Positions 27,565-36,343 are shown, counted from the first letter of the stretch. The stretch: 64,000 nucleotides of DNA from Tepidaquicella sp964564635 (GCA_964564635.1 CAZMAR010000002.1:496001-560000); one strand, 5' to 3'. A program made the numbers and translations. The notes: a model not told the origin generated them from the sequence alone.

Positions 27565-28569
27565 TTGGAATCCAGATTTAAAATACTAATTTTAATATTT
27601 ATAACTTTAATTTTCAGCATATTTATATCTTTAATTTTAGGTAGCGTTACATTATCCTTTTCCGATTTATTTGACGCTTTCTTCAAGGGTAATGAAGTTT
27701 ATCATAAGATATTATTTAACATTAGATTGCCAAGAATACTCAATGCTATATTGGTCGGTTCATCTTTGTCTTGCTCGGGTTTAATTCTGCAGTCTTTATT
27801 AAAGAATAACCTTGCAGAGCCAGGTTTACTTGGAATATCTGCTGCAGCAGGGTTGGGGGCTATTTGTGTTTTCTTACTCCCTTTCTCCATACCGTTTTAC
27901 TTTATTACTCCTATTTCTTTCATCTTTGCTGTTGCTATTACATCTGTGGTTTATTTTGTTGCTAAAGGTTTAAATTATAAATATACAAATTTTATTTCAT
28001 CAAATAAAATCATCTTAGCAGGTATTGCAGTTAGTGCTCTTCTTTCTTCCCTTAACGGTTTCCTGTTATTAATTTCTGGAAATAATGCTTCTCAAATTCT
28101 TTTTTGGTTAAGCGGGGGACTTTCAGGTAGAGGTTGGGATGAGTTTTTTACAACTTTATTCTTTGTTGTTGCCGGAATTGTATCTGCTTTGCTGTTTTCT
28201 AAAGAACTAAATATATTGGGCCTTGGTGAAGAACTTTCTTTATCACTTGGAGTAAATCTTAAACTAACACAAAGATTGGCTATTATTATTGCTTCTTTTC
28301 TTGCTGCATCTGCAGTATCGGTTGCAGGAATTCTTTCATTTATAGGTTTAATAACCCCTAATATTTCAAAGATTATTGTTGGTTATGATTATAGATTCTC
28401 TATACCCTGCAGTGTTTTACTTGGTGCATTGTTTATGGTAATTGCCGATACTATTTCAAGACTAATAATATCTCCTGCTGAATTACCTGCAGGAATTATA
28501 GTCTCTTTTTTCGGTGCTCCAATCTTTATTTGGTTAATATTAAAACAGAACAATAATGAAACTGTATAA
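27565..28569 (+). CDS. FecCD-family ABC transporter permease (iron/cobalamin)
   Basis: A 334-residue inner-membrane permease with 9-10 hydrophobic helices. RLPRILNAILVGSSLSCSGL, then LQSLLKNNLAEPGLLGISAAAGLGA, and SVAGILSFIGLITPNISKII are the family signatures of BtuC/FecD. The start is TTG at 27565; an in-frame TAA is five codons upstream and no ATG is available. It overlaps mnmE by 14 bases. No binding protein or ATPase is adjacent. A matching FecE-like ATPase is encoded 33 kb away at 61983-62795. Substrate (siderophore, haem or B12) cannot be told. Confidence 0.88.
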   Translation: MESRFKILILIFITLIFSIFISLILGSVTLSFSDLFDAFFKGNEVYHKILFNIRLPRILNAILVGSSLSCSGLILQSLLKNNLAEPGLLGISAAAGLGAICVFLLPFSIPFYFITPISFIFAVAITSVVYFVAKGLNYKYTNFISSNKIILAGIAVSALLSSLNGFLLLISGNNASQILFWLSGGLSGRGWDEFFTTLFFVVAGIVSALLFSKELNILGLGEELSLSLGVNLKLTQRLAIIIASFLAASAVSVAGILSFIGLITPNISKIIVGYDYRFSIPCSVLLGALFMVIADTISRLIISPAELPAGIIVSFFGAPIFIWLILKQNNNETV

Positions 28570-29953
28570 TCCAGATACAATTGTTGCTGTATCAACAGCT
28601 CTTTCAGAAGCAGCAATATCTTTAATTAGAATTTCCGGGAATAATTCTTTTGAAATTGCACAAAAAATTTTTAGAAAAAAGAGGGATTCTAATGAAAGAT
28701 TTGACTGCCAGAAACAGAAATCTCATACAATTCATTTTGGTTATATTTTTGATGGTGAAGAAATTGTTGATGAAGTATTACTTTACATATATAAAGGTCC
28801 TAATTCTTACACAGGGGAAGATCTAATTGAAATTTCATGTCATGGTGGAATTTATGTAACTAAAAGAATATTCTCTCTAATAATAAAAAATGGTGCAAGG
28901 CATGCAGAACCGGGAGAATTTACAAAAAGAGCTTTTTTAAATGGGAAAATAGACTTGACTCAGGCGGAAGCAGTTTCAGATATTATTAAATCAAGAACAG
29001 AATTAGCATACAAAGCATCATTAAATCAATTGGAAGGAAGCTTATCAGGTTTTATAAAATCCTCTCGAGAAGATTTGATTAAAATTATTTCTTTGATAGA
29101 ACTTGAACTTGATTTTTCAGAAGAGGATGTTGAGTTTATTAAAAAAGATGAATTAAAAGAAAAAATTCTTAATTTAAAAGAAAAACTAATAAAATTGATA
29201 AACTCCTTTATAGAAGGTAGAATTATAAGAGATGGTTTAAATCTTGTCATTGCCGGTAAACCCAATAGTGGCAAGTCTTCTTTGTTCAATAGTTTGTTAA
29301 GTTCAGACAGAGCAATAGTTAGCGAAAAGCCCGGTACTACAAGAGATTATTTACAGGAAAACCTTATAATAAATGGAATTCTTTTTAATCTTATTGATAC
29401 AGCAGGTTTAAGGTTTTCTAAAGATGAGATTGAATCAGAAGGAGTGAAAAGGAGTTATATTAAAATTAATGAGGCAGATTTAATTTTATTTTTAATTGAT
29501 TCAACAGAATCAATATCGGAAATAGAAGAAACATATAATTACTTTAAAGAAAATTTTCCAAAAGAAATTTCACTTCTCTGCTTTACAAAAACAGATTTGA
29601 AGATGCAAATTTCTTTTGAGGATATTAAATCAAAAAATGGAATTCCCGTTTCAATTTATAATATAGATTTGATTAACAATCTTAAAAAATTAATGGTAGA
29701 AAAGTTTTCTCATATTCAGACTTCGCAGTTTAAAAGCGAACTTGTACTAACAAATTTCAGACATAAGCAATGTCTCGAAAGAGTGGTTTACTCTCTTGAT
29801 AAAGCAGTTGAATCAATAGATTCAGGTATGTCAGGAGAATTTATTTCTGTAGACCTTAGAAATGCAATTAATTATTTGGGTGAAATTACAGGTGAATTTA
29901 CCAATGATGAAATATTGGATTATATTTTTTCTAAGTTTTGTATAGGAAAATAA
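28556..29953 (+). CDS. mnmE: tRNA modification GTPase MnmE
   Basis: A 465-residue enzyme. The N-terminal TrmE domain starts DTIVAVSTALSEAAISLIRI with GPNSYTGEDLIEISCHGG. The inserted G domain has the P-loop GKPNSGKSS, the KPGTTRD switch and DTAGLR. The protein ends in FCIGK, the invariant C-x-G-K tail with the Cys needed for tRNA modification. With MnmG it makes the cmnm5/nm5 group at wobble U34. The ATG at 28556 overlaps the permease gene by 14 bases, which suggests coupled translation. mnmG is not in the window. Confidence 0.96.
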   Translation: MKLYNPDTIVAVSTALSEAAISLIRISGNNSFEIAQKIFRKKRDSNERFDCQKQKSHTIHFGYIFDGEEIVDEVLLYIYKGPNSYTGEDLIEISCHGGIYVTKRIFSLIIKNGARHAEPGEFTKRAFLNGKIDLTQAEAVSDIIKSRTELAYKASLNQLEGSLSGFIKSSREDLIKIISLIELELDFSEEDVEFIKKDELKEKILNLKEKLIKLINSFIEGRIIRDGLNLVIAGKPNSGKSSLFNSLLSSDRAIVSEKPGTTRDYLQENLIINGILFNLIDTAGLRFSKDEIESEGVKRSYIKINEADLILFLIDSTESISEIEETYNYFKENFPKEISLLCFTKTDLKMQISFEDIKSKNGIPVSIYNIDLINNLKKLMVEKFSHIQTSQFKSELVLTNFRHKQCLERVVYSLDKAVESIDSGMSGEFISVDLRNAINYLGEITGEFTNDEILDYIFSKFCIGK

Positions 29954-29963
29954 TTTTTAGAAA

Positions 29964-30386
29964 ATGAAAATAATACAAAAGGAAATATCAATTTCTTCAA
30001 AGCCAAGAGGATTTCATTTAATTACTAATGAAATTCTAAACAGGGTACCAGAAATAAAAGATATCAAAAAAGGAATTGCGCATATTTTTATAAAACATAC
30101 TTCAGCATCTTTAACAATAAATGAAAATGCTGATCCGACTGTAAGAAGCGATATGGAAAAGTATTTTAATATATGTGTTCCGGAAGAGGCTGATTATTTC
30201 GAGCATACTTTGGAAGGTACTGATGATATGACATCACATATAAAAGCAACTATAATTGGGAATAGCATTATTGTTCCTATTAAAAATGGTTTTTTTAATT
30301 TTGGTACCTGGCAGGGGATCTATCTATGCGAGCATAGAAACTATAGCAGCAATAGAAATCTCGTAATAACTATTATAGGTGAGTAG
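29964..30386 (+). CDS. YjbQ/UPF0047 family protein
   Basis: A 140-residue protein of the YjbQ family. The diagnostic segments are HIFIKHTSASLTINENADPT and GTWQGIYLCEHR, which place the conserved His, Asn and Glu residues around a trimeric active site. Members have weak thiamine-phosphate synthase activity and can suppress thiE defects; the native role is unclear. Length is normal. It follows mnmE by 10 bases and converges on the TPR gene with 2 bases between the stops, leaving no room for a terminator. Confidence 0.88.
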   Translation: MKIIQKEISISSKPRGFHLITNEILNRVPEIKDIKKGIAHIFIKHTSASLTINENADPTVRSDMEKYFNICVPEEADYFEHTLEGTDDMTSHIKATIIGNSIIVPIKNGFFNFGTWQGIYLCEHRNYSSNRNLVITIIGE

Positions 30387-30388
30387 TG

Positions 30389-31480
30389 TTATGGTATATT
30401 ATTAAGTATTGAATTTACTTCTTTCGAAAGAGAAGGGTTTATTTTTTTTGCTTGTTTTAAGTCTGATTTTGCTTTTTCAAAATCTGACTTACCAAGATAT
30501 GCCATTCCTCTATTGAAATATGCATTAGCATTTGATGGATTTAGAGATAAAGCGATGTTATAGTCTGATATTGCTTTATCATACATTTTCAATTTTAAAT
30601 GAACATTACCTCTTGCATATATATATTCATCTTTATTGTTTTTAAGTTCATAAGCAGAGGTAAAGTTTGTTAAAGCCTTATTGTAATTTCCTTTTTTATA
30701 ATAACACAATCCTAAAATGTAATATGACCAATGATTTTTTGAATTTAATTCTATAGATGTATTTAAATATTCAATCGCTTTATTATAATATTTCAATTCA
30801 AGGTAGCATTGGCTTATTTCTGTGTAATAGTCTGAAATGGTTGGATCAAGATATATCGCTTGATTAAAATCTTTAATGGCTAATTCATATTGCTTTAAAA
30901 ATTCATAAGCACAACCTCGCAAGTAATAATATTTTGCCTTTTTTGGATTTTGCTCTATTGCTTTTGTTGAATATTCTACTGCTTCATGATATTTTTTATT
31001 GTTTATCTCATCAATTCCAATATTATAGTATGTTTCTCCTAATAAGACAGATATTTCTATAGTGTCAAGAGATTTTTCTTTTATTATCTGTATATCTTTT
31101 ATTGCTTCCTGATATGATTGATTCAGTAGATTTGCTTCCGCCCGGTTTTCATAATAAATTATACTATCTGGTTGCAACTCTATTGCTTTTGAGAAATTCT
31201 CTATTGCGTATAGATAATTTCCCTGATACAAATTTGCTTTACCTCTATAGTAATATGCATGAGCATCCTTAGGGTATGAGCTTAGATATTTAGTTAATAG
31301 TTTAACACATTTTTCGTATTCTTTTTGGTTTAAGGAAGTTATTGCATTTTTATAGTCTTCATCGAGGTGATTGAAAATTACATTTCTTTCTTTTGAAATT
31401 TCATTAATAATAAAAAACATACCAATAACAATTCCAATTGTCAGAACTGTAACAAAAATAAATAATACTTTTAGTTTCAT
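30389..31480 (-). CDS. membrane-anchored TPR-repeat protein
   Basis: A 363-residue protein with an N-terminal membrane anchor (about residues 5-27) and then about nine tetratricopeptide repeats to the end. Each shows the W/Y-x-x-[LGY]-G/A-x-x-[YF] and A-[IL]-x-x-[FY]-x-x-A-[IL]-x-[LI]-x-P pattern (for example YAIENFSKAIELQPDSIIYY). Such solenoids hold partner proteins. Its ATG overlaps the stop of the HExxH gene (ATGA), so the two are almost certainly co-translated, and a physical complex at the periplasmic face is plausible. The partner is inferred from gene order only. Confidence 0.8.
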   Translation of the reverse strand: MKLKVLFIFVTVLTIGIVIGMFFIINEISKERNVIFNHLDEDYKNAITSLNQKEYEKCVKLLTKYLSSYPKDAHAYYYRGKANLYQGNYLYAIENFSKAIELQPDSIIYYENRAEANLLNQSYQEAIKDIQIIKEKSLDTIEISVLLGETYYNIGIDEINNKKYHEAVEYSTKAIEQNPKKAKYYYLRGCAYEFLKQYELAIKDFNQAIYLDPTISDYYTEISQCYLELKYYNKAIEYLNTSIELNSKNHWSYYILGLCYYKKGNYNKALTNFTSAYELKNNKDEYIYARGNVHLKLKMYDKAISDYNIALSLNPSNANAYFNRGMAYLGKSDFEKAKSDLKQAKKINPSLSKEVNSILNNIP

Positions 31481-33057
31481 TTCTTAAATTGTTCTTTTAG
31501 AATTTCTTCAGAGTCTTTCTGAATTTTTTCCACCGGTAAAACAATTAATTTGTTGAAAACATCTGTCCAATCTCTTTCATTATTTCTGCTTTGTTGAAGG
31601 AGGAGATTGTGATAGTTATATCCATTTTTTTCTGCTAACTTTGTAAAAATCAATTTTGCTGCCCAGTCATATTCAGTGTTTTGTGTATATTTATTTGTAA
31701 TAAAAGAGAGTAATTCCAATAATGTAAATTTCTTACATCCTTTTGCAAACGCAAGTGAATATAAATATGCTGAAAATTCAGGGTTAATGTTAGTAATTGT
31801 ATATAGTATATCCTGAATATTTGAAATGCTTAAATTTTTTACCTCTTTAATATCTTCCCCAAAGAATGCGGGTAATATTTCAGTTATGCATTTTGAATAA
31901 GGAAAACCGTTTTTATAATCAATCAGATGTTTTCCTTCATGTAAAGCAGAATTCTTCACCATAACCTCTTTACTTAAGTTTGCGGGTATATTGCTAAGCC
32001 CCTTTTTGTAATCATTAAATTCCTTTGTTATTTCATCTTTTACAATTTTTGTTTCTTTGTCTTCTTTAATATAATATCGGGAAAATTCTCTAATTTGCCG
32101 GGAGGCTATTGAAAAATCATCAGAAATTATATTGTCAAATTGTTTTGTTATTCTATCATTAATTTCATCGAGAATAACTGTAAATGGTGAATTTTCTTGC
32201 AAGATTCCGATAAATAACTCTTTTCGTTTTATGTTGTCGATTCTTTCGAGTAAATATACAGTTTCTTCATTATCATTGGTTCCAATTTTTAAAGTATCTA
32301 TAATTTGGTAATATAATGTTAAACATCTCAGGGAAGAGTTCTTTTTCCAGATGTCAAGTACATTTATAAAGAATGGGTAGCCGTTTTCAAAAAGTACAAA
32401 ATTAAAATAATTTGCAGAATTATTTATTTTTAAAATTGCTGTATCTGTTTCAATATTATTTATTAACTCGATAAAACTTTGTTTAATTTCTTGTGGGATA
32501 TCAGCATTCAGGATTTTTTCTTTCTCCTTTAAATATTCATTACTGTTCTTCCAATCTTTAATAAACTCTCTTGCCCTTCTTAAATAATCAGTGAATTCGG
32601 GAGCATCTTTACTTAAAAAATTTTTTATTTTCTCTACATTTGTTCGATCTGCATTCCTTGGGGTCTCGGATAATTTGTAATAAGATATAAAAAGTTCTGT
32701 AGATTTGTTTAGTGAAAGTAAATCTCTTTTGAATATGAACTCTATTTTGTATTTACCTGTTGGAAATTTTGAAATTTTTACAGGAAGGTTGATTAAAACT
32801 ATATTTCCAATTGTTATCGTGGATAATTTTTCTTTTTCAAAATTTTCTATTGTTGTTCCATTAATTTTTATCTCAATTTCTGAGAAATCCTCATAAGAAG
32901 AAGCGGCAAGGGAAACCGGGAAATCACTGAAAACGAAAATACTGTCATATGGATGTATTAATGTAACTGAAAACCCTTTGGATTTAAAGAAAATTAAGGC
33001 AGGTATTGAAACAATGATTAGTAATAATAAAATAAATAAAACAAACTTGATTTTCAT
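31477..33057 (-). CDS. membrane-anchored protein with HExxH (putative zincin metallopeptidase)
   Basis: A 526-residue protein I do not recognise as a named family. TM anchor at residues 4-24. Residues about 30-128 look like one Ig-like beta domain (VTLIHPYDSI.. to ..STELFISYY). Residues 135-526 are mainly helical. H373-E-G-K-H377 is followed by an Asp three residues later and by Glu393 in ITEILPAFF, an arrangement like the Zn ligands of gluzincins (HExxH plus a later Glu). This suggests a periplasmic zinc peptidase, though the motif is short. It sits between a His-loop membrane transporter (1-base gap) and a TPR protein (4-base overlap). Confidence 0.5.
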   Translation of the reverse strand: MKIKFVLFILLLLIIVSIPALIFFKSKGFSVTLIHPYDSIFVFSDFPVSLAASSYEDFSEIEIKINGTTIENFEKEKLSTITIGNIVLINLPVKISKFPTGKYKIEFIFKRDLLSLNKSTELFISYYKLSETPRNADRTNVEKIKNFLSKDAPEFTDYLRRAREFIKDWKNSNEYLKEKEKILNADIPQEIKQSFIELINNIETDTAILKINNSANYFNFVLFENGYPFFINVLDIWKKNSSLRCLTLYYQIIDTLKIGTNDNEETVYLLERIDNIKRKELFIGILQENSPFTVILDEINDRITKQFDNIISDDFSIASRQIREFSRYYIKEDKETKIVKDEITKEFNDYKKGLSNIPANLSKEVMVKNSALHEGKHLIDYKNGFPYSKCITEILPAFFGEDIKEVKNLSISNIQDILYTITNINPEFSAYLYSLAFAKGCKKFTLLELLSFITNKYTQNTEYDWAAKLIFTKLAEKNGYNYHNLLLQQSRNNERDWTDVFNKLIVLPVEKIQKDSEEILKEQFKK

Positions 33058-33058
33058 G

Positions 33059-33703
33059 TCAATGTTTAATTAAAAATTGTACAATTCCCAGTAAGATTAA
33101 AATCACTCCGTTAACTACTCTTTCATACTTATCTAATCCATGAAGTTTTTTATTCAGTTTTTCAAGACTTGTTCTTGCAAGTTCAACAAGAATAACCATC
33201 ATAATAAGAGTTATGACTAAATAGATAATAGATAGAATAAAAATTCCAAGCCAACCGAGTTTTGAACCAACTGTAAAATAATAAGCTTCTATTTCAATAC
33301 AGGGTGAGAAAAACATCATTATCCCAAGAGAAGTAACTATTGCAAATTTAGATTTATTATTTTTCTCTTTTAATTTTTCAGTATCTATGTGATGGTGTGA
33401 ATGTATTCCCTTATTTTTTATGTGTAGGGAGATTAATAAAAGTCCAAATAGAATTAAAATAAGAGGAGCAAGGTGTTCAGAAATTTCGCTTAATTCTTTT
33501 ATCTTTAATCCAATAAATCCAACAAGAATTCCGAAAATGATTGTACTTAGTGTATGTAGAAAGCCTGTAAGCGCTGTAATTTTTATAGATTCTGATTTTG
33601 ACCACTTTTCGGAACGACTTATAGCAGCAATAGGGAACCAGTGATTAGGAATTAGAGCGTGGGTTAAGCTCAAAACTAAACTACCAATTATTATACCCGT
33701 CAT
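33059..33703 (-). CDS. polytopic membrane protein, NicO/UreH-like metal transporter fold
   Basis: A 214-residue inner-membrane protein with about six hydrophobic segments. LVLSLTHALIPNHWFPIAAI puts His residues in and after helix 1, as in the NicO/RcnA/UreH-like (LysE superfamily) transition-metal transporters. The loop after helix 3 contains a HSHHH cluster, and MMFFSPCIEIEAYYF in helix 4 carries Pro, Cys and Glu. This predicts efflux or uptake of a divalent metal such as Ni or Co, but the family assignment is by pattern only. It begins the three-gene operon with the HExxH and TPR genes. Confidence 0.62.
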   Translation of the reverse strand: MTGIIIGSLVLSLTHALIPNHWFPIAAISRSEKWSKSESIKITALTGFLHTLSTIIFGILVGFIGLKIKELSEISEHLAPLILILFGLLLISLHIKNKGIHSHHHIDTEKLKEKNNKSKFAIVTSLGIMMFFSPCIEIEAYYFTVGSKLGWLGIFILSIIYLVITLIMMVILVELARTSLEKLNKKLHGLDKYERVVNGVILILLGIVQFLIKH

Positions 33704-33757
33704 ATAATTAATCTAATATTTTCTTTCAGGTATAATTTATAAAAATTTTATTTACTC

Positions 33758-34318
33758 TTAAATGCAGTTGATTTTCCTAATCCAAACTGAAAAAGAATCA
33801 AGAAAATCCTTTATTATTTTTTTTGTAATTTCATCCTTTAATTTTCCTTCGCTATCGAATTTTTCGTGAGCAAATGAAACATAAATTTCTGGTTTATTCA
33901 TTATAATTGGATTAAGATATATCAATGACTGCCTTAAATGTAATTGAGCTCGCATTGTTCCTGAAGGACCCATTGAAGCACCTACAATTGCAAGCGGTTT
34001 GCCATTTAGAGGTTGATTTGGAGGTCTTGATATCCAATCAATTGTGTTTTTGGTAATTCCCGAATAAGAATAATTGTACTCTGGGGTTGCAATTAATATC
34101 CCATCAGCTGCGGAAATTTTATTTCTTAATTCCAGTACCGATTCCGGAAATCCTGCCTTTTCTACATCTTCATTATATAAAGGAATATCTTTTAAATCAA
34201 AAATTTCTATATTCAAATTATCTGGTTTTAAATCCTTTATATTATTAATTAAATATTTATTATATGAATTTTTTCTAAGGCTACCGGCGAATGATAGTAT
34301 GTTTAAAATTTCTTTCAT
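33758..34318 (-). CDS. NAD(P)H-dependent FMN reductase
   Basis: A 186-residue flavodoxin-like reductase. LSFAGSLRKNSYNKYLI is the FMN-phosphate loop (G-S-L-R-x-x-S), LIATPEYNYSYSGITKN and DWISRPPNQPLNGKPLAIVG are the classic family segments, and SMGPSGTMRAQLHLRQ follows. It is similar to ChrR/azoreductase-type quinone or FMN reductases. It is last in a run with YceI, thioredoxin-like and pirin genes, all tied to redox or electrophile stress. It is preceded by a clear Shine-Dalgarno (34327-34331), so it may also be made at a higher level than the genes upstream. Confidence 0.9.
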   Translation of the reverse strand: MKEILNILSFAGSLRKNSYNKYLINNIKDLKPDNLNIEIFDLKDIPLYNEDVEKAGFPESVLELRNKISAADGILIATPEYNYSYSGITKNTIDWISRPPNQPLNGKPLAIVGASMGPSGTMRAQLHLRQSLIYLNPIIMNKPEIYVSFAHEKFDSEGKLKDEITKKIIKDFLDSFSVWIRKINCI

Positions 34319-34326
34319 TTTTTGTG

Positions 34327-34331
34327 CTCCT
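34327..34331 (-). promoter_or_regulatory. Shine-Dalgarno AGGAG of the FMN reductase
   Basis: AGGAG on the minus strand, 8 bases before the ATG at 34318 and within the 16-base gap after the pirin gene. It fixes the start of the reductase. Confidence 0.65.
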
Positions 34332-34334
34332 TTC

Positions 34335-35048
34335 TTATAAGTTTTTCATTGGAACTTCAATTATTAATATTTTTGATTCGCTTAAAGATTTAATCTTAAC
34401 CTCATTTATTTCTTCAATACCTATTCCATCCTTATCGCTGAAATTATCATTATTTATTACAATTTCCCCTGAAATAACAAAAATAAATATTCCATTATTT
34501 TTTCTTTTAACTTTATATTTAATCGTTTTATTCTTCTGTATTTTTGAATAAGATATATAAGCATCTTGATTTATATATAGGGTATCCTTTTCATCAGGGG
34601 ATACTAATGTCATAATAGAATTTATAGTGTTTTTAAAATTGAATAATTTTTTTTGATATCGGGGTTTTATATTTTTTTCTCTTGGGTAAATCCATATTTG
34701 TAGAAAATTTACAATATTTTTATCGGATGCATTATACTCCGAGTGCTCTATACCTGTTCCTGCTGACATAATTTGAACTTCTGATTCCCTGATAATATAT
34801 TCATTACCTTCACTATCTTTGTGTTTTAATGCTCCGCTTAATGGAATTGTTATTATTTCCATATTATCGTGTCTATGCATATCAAATCCTTTATCTGGCT
34901 GTACGATATCATCATTTAATACTCTTAAAGCTCCAAAATTCAGTTTAGATAAATCAAAGTATGAATTAAAACTAAATGTATGTTTTGTCTTTAGCCAGCC
35001 GTAATCGGCAGAACCTCTTAGATCTGATTTATATACTTTTAGTTTCAT
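34335..35048 (-). CDS. pirin-family cupin protein
   Basis: A 237-residue bicupin. The N-terminal cupin carries the metal-binding pattern FDMHRHDNMEIITIPLSGAL (H-x-H) and GTGIEHSEYNASD (H and E), which matches the pirin/YhhW quercetinase-like site. The C-terminal cupin lacks obvious metal ligands, as usual. Family members oxidise flavonols or act as redox sensors; the native substrate here is unknown. It overlaps the thioredoxin-like gene by 20 bases and lies 16 bases before the FMN reductase, so it belongs to one transcription unit. Confidence 0.88.
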   Translation of the reverse strand: MKLKVYKSDLRGSADYGWLKTKHTFSFNSYFDLSKLNFGALRVLNDDIVQPDKGFDMHRHDNMEIITIPLSGALKHKDSEGNEYIIRESEVQIMSAGTGIEHSEYNASDKNIVNFLQIWIYPREKNIKPRYQKKLFNFKNTINSIMTLVSPDEKDTLYINQDAYISYSKIQKNKTIKYKVKRKNNGIFIFVISGEIVINNDNFSDKDGIGIEEINEVKIKSLSESKILIIEVPMKNL

Positions 35049-35658
35049 AATTTATAAGTTTCCAATTTTTTAAATTTTCTAAAATCTCATTCTGAATTTC
35101 TTCTGTTTTGTCTTGAAAGTACCAGAGCTGTATTTCTTTTTGTAATTCAGAAACATTATAATCAGGTTTTAATTTCAATTGTTTTATTTTCTCTTGTAAC
35201 TTTACAGGTCTTGGACCCCAGACACCTAATTCTTCCAAAGTATTTCCTTCTAAACATATTAATTTGGGTATTGCTCTTTTTCCATCAGTCAAGTATTTAT
35301 TCATTATTTCGGTATTTGTATCTCTTAATATAAATTTACAGGTGATGTTTTGACTTTGTTCAGCTACTTTTGCAATTACAGGAACAATGTTAGCAGCATC
35401 ACCGCACCAGGCTTCTGTTATTACAAGCCATATTAACTTATTATTTAAACTTTTTAATTCATTTTTTAACTCATCTTTAATCTTTATTGTTTTCTCAATC
35501 CTTAGCATCCTTTGTAGGTTTAGTTTAGTATATTCAACATATTCTGCTGATTGGTTTGTTCCTGTAGTTTTATTTTCTAATAATAGTGAGTTTATTAGAT
35601 CAATATATTCTTTATATGAATAAGCTTTATCTAATATATCTTTTGTAATAGTTAACAT
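35029..35658 (-). CDS. thioredoxin-like protein with single active-site Cys (WCGDA)
   Basis: A thioredoxin-fold protein of about 209 residues. WLVITEAWCGDAANIVPVIA is the active-site helix and KRAIPKLICL holds the cis-Pro. The second Cys of CxxC is replaced by Ala (C-G-D-A), so disulfide exchange by the usual two-Cys mechanism is not possible. This matches the 'Thioredoxin_9' type of small proteins. I prefer the ATG at 35658, which follows the yceI stop by one base, over the ATG at 35676, which overlaps yceI by 17 bases. It is second in the redox operon. Confidence 0.82.
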   Translation of the reverse strand: MLTITKDILDKAYSYKEYIDLINSLLLENKTTGTNQSAEYVEYTKLNLQRMLRIEKTIKIKDELKNELKSLNNKLIWLVITEAWCGDAANIVPVIAKVAEQSQNITCKFILRDTNTEIMNKYLTDGKRAIPKLICLEGNTLEELGVWGPRPVKLQEKIKQLKLKPDYNVSELQKEIQLWYFQDKTEEIQNEILENLKNWKLINYETKSI

Positions 35659-35659
35659 T

Positions 35660-36343
35660 TTATTGAGGTTTGGCAATAATTTTTATTATTAAATTAAAAT
35701 TATCGTTTATCATTTTATCTCCAAGCCCTTCAAAAAACTTTCCTGAACCGTATTTCAACCCGAATTCTGTTCTATCTATTTCAAAATCTGCTTCAGCCGT
35801 TATTTTTGTTTGTTCAATATTTATATACGCAGGGAAAGTAATTGTTTTTATTGAATCTTTAATAGTCATTTTCCCAGTTATGTTAAAATTATAATTTTTA
35901 TCATTTGACTTATTTAGTTCTGAAACGCTGATTATTTCAAATTTAGATTCAGGGAATTTTGATACTGTAAAGAAATCTTCAGATTTAAGATGTCCCACTA
36001 ATTTTGCATTTGATTCCGGGTCTTTTAAATCATTACAAGATATAGTGTTCATATCTACCGTGAAATTACCAGCAATGATTTTTCCGTTATCAATGGCTAA
36101 TTCTCCTGCTTTAAAATTGATAAAACCATTATGTTGTCCTGTTACCTTTTTTCCAATCCATTGAATTTTGCTTTCTTCAAGGTCAATTTTATACAGTTTA
36201 CTTCCTTCTTTAATTTCTGCAACTTTTTCTTGAGAATTGGTGATTTTCACCTCTTTATCACTTTTTCCGCAGTTTATATTAAAAAAAGCAACCATTGACA
36301 ATAATCCGATTATAAATAAAATATTTAATTTTATATTTTTCAT
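35660..36343 (-). CDS. YceI-family lipocalin-like lipoprotein
   Basis: A 227-residue exported protein. A hydrophobic N-terminus ends FFNINC-GKSD, so Cys25 is a likely but non-ideal lipidation site. The remainder is a YceI beta-barrel: KLYKIDLEESKIQWIGKKV at the start, NGFINFKAGELAIDNGKI, and LVGHLKSEDFFTVSKFPESK, the diagnostic H-L-[KR]-S-x-D-F-F-x-x-x-x-[FY]-P. It binds isoprenoid or quinone-like ligands in known structures. As the first gene of the four-gene unit it probably sets the promoter, in the 95-base divergent region shared with the PLP enzyme. Confidence 0.9.
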   Translation of the reverse strand: MKNIKLNILFIIGLLSMVAFFNINCGKSDKEVKITNSQEKVAEIKEGSKLYKIDLEESKIQWIGKKVTGQHNGFINFKAGELAIDNGKIIAGNFTVDMNTISCNDLKDPESNAKLVGHLKSEDFFTVSKFPESKFEIISVSELNKSNDKNYNFNITGKMTIKDSIKTITFPAYINIEQTKITAEADFEIDRTEFGLKYGSGKFFEGLGDKMINDNFNLIIKIIAKPQ

